A stretch of DNA of 64,000 nt from Scatophagus argus. Lineage: Eukaryota; Chordata; Actinopteri; Scatophagidae. The translations under genes and the position numbers were made by a program. The stretch lies in NCBI RefSeq assembly GCF_020382885.2, contig NC_058498.1, forward strand, positions 5,864,501-5,928,500, read 5' to 3'. Below are positions 40,901 to 51,529 of this stretch, in pieces; the stretch's first letter is position 1; every line of letters begins with the position of its first letter. Below the pieces are notes generated by a model that ran no database searches, was not told where the DNA came from, and worked only from the letters and a program-made list of their open reading frames with translations.

Positions 40901-42769
40901 AACTACGAAAGTGTTCCAATAAGGTATGATAATGAGTACAGAAGCAGAGTTTAAAGCATAAAAAGCGTTAAAGCATACAACATAATTTTTAGAACACAAA
41001 GTTGGCACACAAGTGACATAGCTGTCACTGCAGATACTTTTAAATTGGACGTTGAGACATAAGAATGGCACATTTTGATAATAAGACTTACCTATAAAGG
41101 AGACTCTGCCTGCAGCCACAACACAACAGATCCCTAAAACATAAAAGACATGAATGAATAAAAATGAAAAACAAAATGATACTGTGGTCTATTTTGGAGA
41201 CGAAACACAGCAGTCCATCATCCCACTGGACGTAAAACGGACATCTTAAAACTCATTTAAAAAATGCACCATGGGACACCAATCACCAGTTATGAGGTAC
41301 AAAAAGGAGATTTCCCATATTGTATGTATATATGGTTGAAGATTTAGCAAAAGTTTTGGGATAGCTCCTGTAAATCGTCTCAACCGACAGCTGTGGACAC
41401 GTCTGCAATCCAATGCAAATGCTTGCGTTGGTCGGTTTCCGCTCTGTCTTCTACAAATTCTGTTCATTTGCAACTATTTTGCAAAAGCAATATACATTCA
41501 GGCTAATACCAGAATTCCTCTGTAACACCTTTTAAAGGGAAATTAAGTACACCCCCCTGCAGTCCTGCATGTCTCTGGATGGGTGTGCAGTGCCAACGTT
41601 GAGCTGACCAAGTGACCAGTAGAATGATATTCAATTTAAGCTCGCTGCCAGGTGCCATCACACTTCCTCCTGTAGCAGAGGAAAGCGGTCACACATATTC
41701 TATTTTGTCATCATGATTAAAGGACTGTGGTGTGTGTGTGTGTGTGGAAAAATTTGATCCACTTTACCATCCTTGAGCAACATCTCCTATACTAAGCAAA
41801 GTACAAGTGCAACATGGTGTGATTGGACCAAAACATTAGAGGTTTATCCCCAAAAAGCATGTACTTCACAGAAAGGAAATGGAGAAGTGGTAGGCAATAC
41901 AAAGCTAAAAGCATGCAGAAAGGTGAATAACAGATGCACAGTTGTGTCTTAATACATTCAGAGGTATAAAAAGGCCTTAGATTACCATTTGAATTTGTTA
42001 AGGCACAACAGCTCACAGTTGTCCACGCAGAGAGCCGATGGTCCGTTTTGACACTGATTCATTTGCAGAAAACGGGTTTTATTTTAACATCCCATAACAC
42101 ACTGAGCATTGTGGTCGCTGTGAAACATATTCCAAACAACCGCCCCCATCACTTTTCATGCCAGCTCTGAGTCACCCTGACTTAGACATCCGAGGAACAA
42201 GAACCCTCCACTTCCCCTGACAACAGTATCTGCTTATGATCTGCCCCGGTGGACAAGCACACAGTCCTCAAACAGCCACAGAGCCTCATTTGCAATGCAG
42301 CCTCAGTGTGTGTGTGTGGCGCTGGTGAAACCCGCCCATTGTGCGGCGCTGCGTCGGCCCGGGCCGGGTGTCCTCTCAGTCAAATCAAAGGCGCTTCCTC
42401 CGGCACTGTGGCAGAGCCCGCTGCCTCTAGAGCCACTCATTATTACATGCGAGGGGGGACTTGTGATCTTTTTAATTATTCTGCACTTCATTTCTATCCC
42501 ACCATTCAAAACGCAACATGAGAATTGATTGCCTCAAAGATCCATCTCTATAAGCTCCACCAGGCCCATAAATTATCCAACTTTGGGGCAGGGTGGACGA
42601 GCCGTGCAGGCACAAGCAGATCCCTTTCACAGCACAGCTCTGCAGTGTGTTGGGGGGAGCAAAGCTGAATGGGGCTGCTCTTTTGCTCGCTGAAAACGGG
42701 AGGGAAAAAAAGTACACTTGTTATCTTGTGAACCCTCAAACATGTAAGATAGGAATCTCTTGAATGTCA
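37916..42769. other. Gene desert
   Basis: No gene is recognisable. Frames up to 179 codons on the minus strand at 39478-40017 show no family features. A short GC-rich patch lies at 42330-42430 (gcgtcggcccgggccgggtg). Confidence 0.6.
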
Positions 42770-43165
42770 GCGACAGAAATGGAATTAACAAGAGATCTTT
42801 TTATTGTCACAGAAGGTCATTAGGCTGCCAATCGGGGTAATTATGGAAATGATCTCCCCAGCTCTTTGGAATGTTTTCCTGCTTCCATAAGGACTTGAAA
42901 GTGTTCAATCAGCCTCTCTCGTGGGAAAGTTCAGCCATAACTGCAAGTGTACCAGCAAAATCAAATTAAGCAAAGAGATTTCATTAGTATTTATAGCCCC
43001 TAGGCATTTGTAAAAGTATGGAGCAGCGGAGTAATGTGGGACTGTGGAGGGGTGAATTATTGCTTAATGACAAAGGCCATACCTAGAAGACACATGGATA
43101 ATGAATAGGAGGCATTGATTGCATCTTTAAAGAGGATTCTTGAGGGAATGTAAAATATTGATGCT
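42770..43165. promoter_or_regulatory. Strong candidate conserved enhancer
   Basis: About 390 bases of complex sequence with gccaatcggggtaattatgg, a TEAD-type GGAATG at 42868-42873, aaatcaaattaagcaaagag, ttattgcttaatgacaaagg and gaggcattgattgc. No repeat or coding signal. It is followed directly by AT-rich MITE territory. Confidence 0.42.
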
Positions 43166-43420
43166 TGTGTGGCTGACTTTGGACTCCCAGCGTGGGTGTG
43201 AGGGTGGTAACTTTGTCGCGTGTTAACACTGTTTGGCTGTTAACTTTATTATCCAGACATGTTTAATGTTGCAGTTAAAAGTGTAAGCAAACACTGTAAT
43301 ATGAGCAAAATCACCTAAATTATACACACTAATGCTCACTGAGTTCTGACACGGTGTTACTCTTATTTTTGTTTTTACTGTTGAGTTATTTAGCCAAATT
43401 AAAATATGATTATTCTGCAG

Positions 43421-44110
43421 TGATGGACAGGAACTGTGTACATTTACTCAAGTAGTGTGCATGAGTACCATTTGAGGTACTTGTACTTTTTGTATGTCAA
43501 CACCATTTCAGTTCAGAGGGAAATGTTATATGTTCTACTTCTCTAAAATGATCTAATGATCTTATAAACAATAAATAAATAAGATTTTACATACAAAACA
43601 TATAAAGAGTTCAAATATAGGGCCTTGTTACAGACCACTAATCAATAATATTAGAGCTGAAATGATTGGTGGATTCATTTATTAGTTGACAGAGAAAATT
43701 AAAACTATTTAAACAACTGATTTATTGTAATTAGTACATTTTCATGCAAAAAGCGCCAAACATTTCATGGTTGCATCCTCTTAAACATGAGGATTTATTG
43801 CTTTTCATTTGTCCTATATTACAGTAAACGGAATAATTTTGTGTTTCCTCCACTGATCACACAAAACAAGCATTTTAAAGGTGTCACTTTGAAGTTTTAC
43901 AAAGCAAACAAAAGATCAAGAAACGAATCAGCAGATTAATCCACAATGAAAGCAGTCATTAGTTACAGCCCTCAAATAGATAAAATTACCTGCATATCAA
44001 CTCTAACAGTAAAATGCTGCTCGCACATTCACACATGACGTCATCTAATGATACAACAAACACATTTTTTGTCGTATTTTCCTGAGTATTTTTACATTTG
44101 TTAGTAGTAC
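43421..44110. mobile_element. Degenerate MITE (tttactcaagta type) split by a second MITE
   Basis: The left part holds tgtacatttactcaagta, gaggtacttgtacttttt and tcagagggaaatgtt. The right part holds taaaatgctgctcgcacat and ctgagtatttttacattt. These are blocks, in the right order, of a short non-autonomous DNA transposon found in very many copies in percomorph fish. A second element at about 43653-43972 interrupts it. No transposase is encoded. Confidence 0.65.
43653..43972. mobile_element. Nested palindromic MITE (agagctgaaatga / agggctgtaacta ends)
   Basis: The left end agagctgaaatgattggtg and the inverted right end agggctgtaactaatgactg form imperfect terminal inverted repeats. The right-hand inner part gcagattaatccacaatga is the familiar interior of this fish MITE class. 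It is 320 bases long, AT-rich and without coding capacity. I could not see a clear target-site duplication, so the exact borders are approximate. Confidence 0.6.
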
Positions 44111-44199
44111 TACACTCTGCGCACTTCTTCTCTTATATTCTGCAGCATTAAACACAACGTGATCGTGTTTTATTAGTCACAATTTACCTTTTACTGCAT

Positions 44200-44560
44200 G
44201 TATAGTTTAGTTTGGGGAAATAACTAAACAGTTATCCAAAAAATATCATTAACACTGGGTCAAAAACAGCCATTGGGCCCTACGTACTGGTTGGTATGTT
44301 TAAGGTCAATTAACAGTTTTGTTTATTCACTTTTAAGGTAAAACTTGGGTGTGTAGTGTTAGCACTGGGTCAAAATAACTCCATGTTAGTTTAGGAGAAT
44401 AATTGAATAGTAATGCTAAATAAATAGCATTAACACAGGGTCAACACAGCACCCACTGGTGTTTGCTAAAACTGACCCAGAATCAAGTTGCACCCAAAAA
44501 TGGGTCAATTTGGACCCAAAAATGGGTCAATTTTGACCCAGTGGTTTTTTTTAGTGTGTA
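44200..44560. repeat. Internally repetitive element rich in GGGTCA / TGACCC
   Basis: Two diverged copies of a ~75-base unit (tagtttggggaaataa...cattaacactgggtcaa at about 44205; tagtttaggagaataa...cattaacacagggtcaa at about 44388) lie ~180 bases apart. A 22-base tandem (acccaaaaatgggtcaattt-) repeats at 44492-44513 and 44514-44535. The block closes with gacccagtggttttttttag, resembling ends of fish DNA transposons. It is probably a decayed transposon. Confidence 0.55.
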
Positions 44561-45202
44561 AGTGATCTGAAACTAATCATGAATAATAAAGATCTATTGA
44601 TGTGTAGTTTAAAAAAAACTTTATTTAAAATGATATATTTAAAAAGAAATAAAAATGTAAATAAATATGTTATTTAGTAAACGATCATGGATTAGGGGAG
44701 ACAAAAGATACACGCTTGTATTTTTCCTTCGTGTAATAAATCACTTCATCTTCTGCCAGAGAGACTCAGGCCCAAATGAAATGAAGTCAGATAGCCATGT
44801 GCACTAAATTGTAACACCTGATTTGAATCATTGGGTCTATTCAGTCCACTTAACCTCGGAGTAATTGACAATTTAAAGGTGCAGTCCTTAATTTCAAGAG
44901 ACAGCACGGTGACTTTGATTAGGATGTGGGATATCCACTTCCCCGCTGGAATAACAGACAAGGACACTTTTTCAAAAGCAAATAAGGGATAAAGTACAAG
45001 CTATACATTAGAGGAGAATTATTACGGCTTTAAGATGAATTAAATCTGCCTTATGGTGATCATATTAGACCTTCGCGAGAATAAAACACATTATGGACTC
45101 CTGGTGGTGTCAATTTGAACACCACACAGACATTTTTTTAACATAAACATTTAAGTCAGTCATAAAATCAAAACACCTTCCTCTCCAAGTCTAAAGCTTT
45201 TC

Positions 45203-45242
45203 TCTCCTCCTCCTCCTCCTCCTCATCATCATCATCATCTCC
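45203..45242. repeat. Compound (CTC)n(ATC)n trinucleotide repeat
   Basis: About seven CTC units switch to five ATC units without a gap. Confidence 0.93.
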
Positions 45243-47037
45243 AATTCCTGTAATTGGGTTCGAGAGGAGGTAAAGTGTCTTTGTGAAGAACTTGACAGAT
45301 TATGTGAAGGAAAATTATTATGGGCCGGGCAGGCAGGATGTAGGAGGTAATTTAGTGTGATGTTACATGTATGTATGCATCAATAGACAGGAGGATATTG
45401 AGTTCAGGGGTCGCTCTGAACGAGGGTTTCCTTTTGGTGTGAATTACAAGAAAAGCTGCTTCGCGTACATTAACATAAAGACAAGTGCATGGGCAGTCAC
45501 AACGTGATGTTCAGACTGGACACCTTTTATTTTTGGTGAATGCTGAATTTAGGTTTTCATCTTGTAATCTACACAAATGATCTTTTTTCCCCTTTGTCGG
45601 ACAGAACATCAGTTCATCATAAAATATGTGTTAATATTGTCTAATTTCCCATCAAATATTGCAAAAAAAAAAATCAATTAAGTTTCCGGAGACAAATGAC
45701 AATAACTGGCTTATAATTTGTTAGGTTTATAGAAATCGCCAATTGAAATAGGCAACATTTTTGCTGTTAAATGTGTTTTTTACTGATGGAAAGACGGCGA
45801 CTTCTGCAGCTGGTAAACTCCAGCATCAGTTCCCACCGCTGGCTGTATCAGCACGGTGTTTTCTGTCGGTCTGCACGAAAGCCAGGCTGCTTGTGTGTCG
45901 ACACGGCCTGCTGCGGGGCCAACTCGTTACCAGCCGGACTCCCTGCACTCACACAACACTGATACACTGATGTACAACTTTTCAGCCTTAATCTGAATGA
46001 CAAAAAGCCCTACAAACTGGCTGACATTGCACGTACTTAACAAGTGCACATTGGCATGGTAATCCGGCTGCATTTAGCTGGAGGTGTCACTTTCCCACCA
46101 GCCTCCCCGGGGGCTTCCCACTGATGCCGGCGAGAGGAGCGCAGGACGCGCGCAGGGGACTGCGCGGACACGTTTACATTAACATTCTTTAATACAAACA
46201 TAAATAAATTACGAAGCAAAACTATTTTCCAGTTGTCTTCCAATTGATTCGAGTTTGTCTTTTTTCCAACTCAGGTGAGATGAAAATGAATTCGTACGCG
46301 GTGGCTCAGTTCCACAGGAAAATCTCTAAGAGTGAAGGATGGCTTCTGAGGCCTTAACGAGCCGGTGTGAGCGCGGGACCCTCGTCAAGGCTGGTGAACA
46401 CGTTTGTCTCGTTTAACGCGACGCGTAAGACGTTTTGACAATATTTTAGTCCGCCATTTAAATAAATACATATCAACTGTCAGAAAAAAACTACTTTTTG
46501 AAAAACAGTTTAGGCCCTACATACCAGCCTACGTCTATTTTTATAATTATTTTAGCTCATTTTATTTATGTTTCGTCTTACAACACAAAGTAGATCAATC
46601 CAGATGTTCAGCAGCTGATTTCTAAAATGATGAAGCAAACTTCATGGCCACAATACAAACTCGCATGACGCCTTAAAAGCCTGCGAGAAGAAACGAGACG
46701 AGCCTGAAGACCTCAGACTCAACTGATGCTGAGACTTAAAAACTTCATAAAAGTCTGTTTCTTAATCTGATTTTATATCCCCCACTGGCTTCGGGAGCAG
46801 CACCTGACGAGATCTATTTGAGAAAACAATAAATGAGGAGATGAGTCGATTGGAAATTGTGTGTTTTGTCTTTTAATCAGATCCTCAAAATAATGTGAGC
46901 CACGACTCCAAAGTCCATCGTGACAATAAAATACCTCAACCTAAAACCATGTGCGCAACGAAGAGCTGAAGTGAGTTAAGACGCCAGGTGAGTCCTTCTG
47001 CATCACTTGCAGGCTCGTCAAATGGACGGGATGTCCA

Positions 47038-47121
47038 ACACACACACACACACACACACGTGTATCTTCTATTCTGGGCCCTGTGTGCTTTGCTGTGTGT
47101 GTGTGTGTGTGTGTGTGTGTG
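47038..47121. repeat. (AC)11 and (TG)14 tracts facing each other
   Basis: An AC tract at 47038-47059 and a TG tract at 47094-47121 lie 34 bases apart on the same strand, so they are complementary and could fold as a hairpin. Confidence 0.93.
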
Positions 47122-47399
47122 AGATCTGGCTCATCCTGCAGGAGGGAGGGTTAAATATGGGCTCCATCATATTGTTTGACAGGAGCTCGCAGGTTGATAG
47201 AGTGGATTCTTTGAGAAGGGCTGAAAATGGTGATTTTCAAAAAAAAAAAAAAAAATGGGATCTGCAAAATTCCCGCCGTCCACCATTCAGTTAGAGAAAA
47301 ATATTCCAGGTTCTTATTTTTGTGCAACTGTGATGTGGCACTCGGATCGAGAACATCTTGTTTTTATTAAAGCTGACAAGCTGAAGATTTGGCTACTTG

Positions 47400-47530
47400 G
47401 TGTAAAATAATTAACATAATGGTCGTAATTACAGGCGCGCTAACAATGCCATTAATTGATCATATCGTTTTACTGGCTGCTGCCCCCAACTGCTCACTCA
47501 CCTAATTAATTAAATGAGTTGCCTTTCAAA
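47400..47530. promoter_or_regulatory. Candidate homeodomain enhancer, 4 kb upstream of foxd3
   Basis: Dense homeodomain cores (gtcgtaattacaggcgcgc, gccattaattgatcata, cacctaattaattaaatga) lie around the complex core ctgctgcccccaactgctc. Confidence 0.38.
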
Positions 47531-48229
47531 AAAAAATCTGCTTTCACATACAGCTGATTTCGGTTCAAGAATGTGACTCGTGGTTCATTTTGTTTTGGGA
47601 TTTTAATCTGTCCCGTAACAGACTAAGTTTGTACTTTGAGCACTTAAAATAACTCTCAGGTTATATTCTAATATTTGTGGCATAAGATTTTAGCCATTAA
47701 CTAATAATTAACAAAGATTTAAACTTTTCTCCCCTGCTGATATTATTGCCACGAGAGGTATTGCAAATTAATAACTGCACATTTATGTCATTTATTTACT
47801 GCAAAACGTCAGGTGTTTGCAAAACATATTTTTAAGAAATGAAAAGGGACAAGTGATTACTAATGGTCATGGAGAGGAGGTCTTATTCAAAAAACGCATC
47901 CACCTTACGCATACATTAAACTGACTCACATAACGCAATGGAAATATACATCCCTATACTGGTGTGTTTTCAGATTTATGGAAAATTATCCTCAAAACGC
48001 TTAGAAATTAGTAATTCAAATTAAAAGTTTTGAAGATAAAAAATTAGAAAAATCACTCCAGTGGCAAAGACAAAAAAAGCATCGAAACACGCGACACTTT
48101 CCCGCCACTACTTCCACTTTCCCCCCCGAGTTAAACGAATTAAACGTTTTTCGTCTCTCGGCTCCTGTTCATTCGTTCACACACACGCCACCACCCGCCC
48201 TGCTGGATGTGACATCTCGGTGTCCTGTG

Positions 48230-48253
48230 CAGGTGACCCTGACCTCTGACCCC
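48230..48253 (-). promoter_or_regulatory. Cluster of three nuclear-receptor half-sites
   Basis: On the minus strand GGGTCA, one spacer G, AGGTCA and then GGGTCA follow one another (plus strand 48234-48252), giving a DR1 joined to a DR0. Binding is inferred from the consensus only. Confidence 0.45.
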
Positions 48254-48428
48254 ACGGTGAGGCAGAGGACCACGCGGCACGAAGAGGGCGGGAGGAGGGG
48301 GGAGGAAAGTCCTGCCTCTCAGGAATCACCGGAGCATCACGTTATTATGATCACAATTATTTGTTCGGTGACCTTGCTGCTAGTTTTGCAGTGATCACAT
48401 GTGGCGACTGTTTCCTCTCCATCACCTG

Positions 48429-48456
48429 TGCTGCTGCTGCTGCTGCTGCTGCTGCT
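48429..48456. repeat. (TGC)9 trinucleotide repeat
   Basis: Nine TGC/GCT units in a C/T-rich region. It opens long spurious frames of poly-Ala or poly-Leu. Confidence 0.95.
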
Positions 48457-48789
48457 CGGCTCCATCTTCTGTCTGCGTCCCCCACCTCCACCCTCACCCC
48501 AACACCCACCTCCACCCCTAATGGTTTCATGCCGGAGCGAGTTGGCTTATTATACTAAAAGGTTTTGTCGCGCTAAGCCGTGCATGTGTGCTTAAAACGT
48601 ACATTTCATTAACAAACTGCGGAGTATAAAAGCGGATTTATGAGGCTTCAAAAGATCACAGGAAGGACGGGTCTGAAACCCCCTCTCGGTGCTGCTTCAG
48701 TCAGGTTATATCAGCAGTTATGCCGCCTTTCACACAACACTGCGAATCTGGGAGGGTTTTTTTTTTAAAGGAGGCTGGCTGCACCTGTT

Positions 48790-48792
<3 letters not shown>

Positions 48793-48835
<43 letters not shown>

Positions 48836-48861
48836 GAGAGAGAGAGAGAGAGAGAGAGAGG
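48793..48861. repeat. Compound (AC)16 (GGGA)3 (GA)n microsatellite
   Basis: The AC tract at 48793-48825 runs into GGGA units and then a GA tract to 48861. Confidence 0.96.
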
Positions 48862-49434
48862 TTGGTTCAGACTGGCCTTCTGATTTCTTTTCAAACAATC
48901 CTTCAAAATAAGACCAACAGCAAACAGAAACCGACAAAGCTCCTTTATTTTTGCTTCTATATAAAACCTTTTTAAAAAGCACCAACATGAGGGTTTGTCT
49001 ACATAACGGGCCGGTGTGTTCACAGAGAGAGAGAGAGACTCAAAGAGGTGACACGACATGATGAGGAATGCACGTAATGTGTCAAACCAGTGCGTGAAAG
49101 GAGACACAGAAAATACACGACCGGAAGTGTCCAATCTGACCAAAAACTCCCAAACAAACCAACAACCTCGAACGAAAGTCCACGTAAAGGCAGAAACTGG
49201 AAGGAGCAGGACTCTCCTCAAAGCGGGATGAAAGTTGATGCAGACTCTGGTTTCATCTGCTAAGTAGACGGTATTGACGGAGCCTCAGATCACACGGGTC
49301 ACCGGGAGATTAACACAAAGCGAGTCTAATCGGAAGCCACGTTTCCTTCCTTTGACCCATACGCGCGTTATTAATGACAGCGTTTGATTCATCCGGTTCT
49401 TATCCTGAGGAGCTGAGGCGTCCGAGGAGCTGCG

Positions 49435-49469
49435 GCTCTGCGCTCTGCGCTCTGCGCTCTGCGCTCTGC
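49435..49469. repeat. Five perfect tandem copies of GCTCTGC
   Basis: A 7-base unit is repeated five times without error, 2.1 kb upstream of foxd3. Confidence 0.95.
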
Positions 49470-49589
49470 TCAGGCCAGCTGAACTGTCACAAATACTCCA
49501 AACACTACAAGACACAAAAATCAAACTTATTGGACTTTGGAAGCAAAGTGAACTGCAAAATGAATTCATGAAAACACGCCATATATTTT

Positions 49590-49935
49590 CCCTTTTCTTC
49601 TTGCAAGTAATTAATGGAAATTATGTGATTAATATTAATTAATTATGACAATAAGCATTATAGAATGATCGTAATAATGATTCTATTATTAATAATAACA
49701 ACGTAAATGATACCTGCTGAATTAAGATGCATTCTGCCCCATACGGCGATTTGAGACAAAATAAGATTAAGCCTGAGATATAATCAATAATTTCACCGTA
49801 TCTTCGTTTCTAATTTATTTATATGTTCTAATGCATTCAAATAAAGCTTTGTCACAAATTACCGTCTGTTGATTAGATATTTTTCATTATCCTGCTGAAG
49901 TACTTCCAATAAAAATCAATTGAGGCTTTAATGGC
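49590..49935. promoter_or_regulatory. AT-rich homeodomain cluster 1.6-1.9 kb upstream of foxd3
   Basis: TAAT/ATTA cores are unusually dense (gcaagtaattaatgg, tgattaatattaattaatta, gtctgttgattagat, aaaaatcaattgaggctt). This could be a regulatory element or simply AT-rich sequence; it is not a microsatellite. Confidence 0.35.
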
Positions 49936-50762
49936 TTGTGGCATAAATGAGGTTAAATTCCTACTCCCTCTGTTGTTCGTGTGCCTACGACACGTCCTCG
50001 GTGGCTTTGAGCTGAAATACAAACACCAGTCCTCCCAAATGTTCCCGGACCGCGCAGGAAAGCCTCAGTGTGGGCTCCGACATCCTCTCCCTGAGCCCAG
50101 CCTACAGCGCTCACCTTCATGCTTGTGAATAAATGCTCTCTTTGCATTCACCCGCTGCCCGCATTTCCTACTTTTTTCACATGTAAAATAATGCAATGAT
50201 TGGGGTCGTTAGCACCTCTTCCAGACTCTTAAGGAAATTCTTTATTCTCTCCATTCATTGTCTCCGGTGCTGCTGCTGCTGCCGCTGCTGCTGCCACTGC
50301 TGCTCAATATTCTCTCCACCTTCAGTTAATCCTGCGGGAATAAATAGACTTCAATTCACGCTTTGCATTCGCAGCTCGGATTTACACGACGGGCTGCAAA
50401 GCTGGAAATATCGAGGCTTGCGCTTCAGCAGCCAATACAGTAAAAACAAATCTTTACCCATTACGCATAGACAGGTAGCCTGTACGCACAGCAACATGCG
50501 CGGAAACTGGATTAAATTATACAGAGAAAAAAAAACTATCAGAAAAAAATCCCATGCATGCACAATTTGACTGTTAAAAAAATAACTACACACACACAGA
50601 GGAACTTAAAGGAGGATTCAGTGAACTTAGCTGTCGTCGTTTTCATTTTGCAGCTTTCAGCAGAGTTTGCATTAGCAAAGTTAAAGACTTAGCCCCTTTT
50701 TTCATTATTTTACGCATCCACGTTAATGCGCATCAGATCTTTCAATCATGCAGGCCAATTTA

Positions 50763-50802
50763 CCCCCCCACCCCCCTCCTCCTCCTCCTCCTCTTCCTCC
50801 CT
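50763..50802. repeat. Polypyrimidine tract upstream of foxd3
   Basis: C runs followed by repeated CTC units. It is almost pure C/T on this strand. Confidence 0.9.
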
Positions 50803-50916
50803 GTGCCACCGTTAAATGGTCTATGACGGACGAATACAGAAATCAGCGGAAAGCAGCATTGCTGATGTCCCATTGTTGACAAATCCATGAAACAACTCCA
50901 GTTTGCATGGTTTAAC

Positions 50917-50993
50917 AGAGAGGAGAGGAAAGGAGAGGAGAGGAGAGGAGAGGAGAGGTGGGTGGAAGGAGGGAGGGAGGAGAGGAGAGGGGG
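50917..50993. repeat. Polypurine (GGAGA)n tract upstream of foxd3
   Basis: Repeated GAGAG/GGAGA units, purine except for two T residues, end just before the foxd3 promoter region. Confidence 0.93.
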
Positions 50994-50994
50994 C

Positions 50995-51397
50995 GTCTGT
51001 CGTCACCGAACCACGTGTCCTGCGCTGATAGTATATCTTATACTGGGAAAAGTAATCTATCAGACAGTCCTTTTAAAAGCTCCGGCCTTCAAAAGCAGCA
51101 TGTGTCACCTCGACTCGCTTCTCCAAATATCACACCTATAGGAAATACACGCACCGAGACGGGACGTCGGAGCGCCAAACCCGCAACATCTCCAAACAAC
51201 TTCGAAGTAAGAGTCGCCGCTTTCCGCAGGCCTGCTCACTTACCGAGTGGAGAAATATTTTTGTAGAAGTTTCCTTTTGGGCTTCACTGGCTTTCTGCCG
51301 GTTCAACCGAAAGTAGATTTTTTGGAGACATCCGATCTTTTGACAGGGGCGACCAAAAGCCCAGCAGACCCGCAGTGTGTGTGTGTAAGAGAGAGAA

Positions 51398-51432
<35 letters not shown>

Positions 51433-51529
51433 ACTGACCGCGCTGGTCCCACCTACCCATCACACCCGGCTGCTCGGCTGTTTTGGCTCCGGTAGACTTT
51501 TTAAACAAAAAGTGTTAGTAAGCCGTGAG
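50995..51529 (+). promoter_or_regulatory. foxd3: foxd3 proximal promoter and 5' UTR (inferred)
   Basis: This GC-rich stretch directly precedes the foxd3 ATG. An E-box CACGTG lies at 51012-51017. A TATA-like ttttaaaagc at 51071-51080 would place transcription start near 51100 and give a 5' UTR of about 430 bases. The UTR would contain a (GT)n/(GA)n microsatellite at 51375-51431. No transcript start can be proved from sequence alone; the TATA assignment is an inference. Confidence 0.5.
51375..51431. repeat. (GT)n-(GA)n-(GT)n microsatellite in foxd3 5' UTR
   Basis: GT at 51375-51386, a GA-rich middle, then about 15 GT units at 51401-51431, ending 98 bases before the foxd3 ATG. Confidence 0.95.

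Larger units (their letters stand above)
44561..47399. other. Gene desert approaching foxd3
   Basis: No gene is recognisable. CpG-bearing patches lie at 46100-46180 (cgcaggacgcgcgcagggga) and 46350-46440. A trinucleotide run and the AC/TG pair are listed separately. Confidence 0.55.

Noticed and set aside
48361..48595. Poly-Ala/poly-Leu coding frame
   Set aside because: Produced by the (TGC)9 repeat in several frames at once.
49000..51400. Divergent antisense lncRNA comparable to mammalian FOXD3-AS1
   Set aside because: Plausible by analogy, but the sequence shows no specific evidence such as conserved splice sites or poly(A) signals.
51401..51529. N-terminal extension of Foxd3 (43 codons)
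   Set aside because: The apparent start is GTG inside a (GT)n repeat; the ATG at 51530 gives the known family N-terminus.
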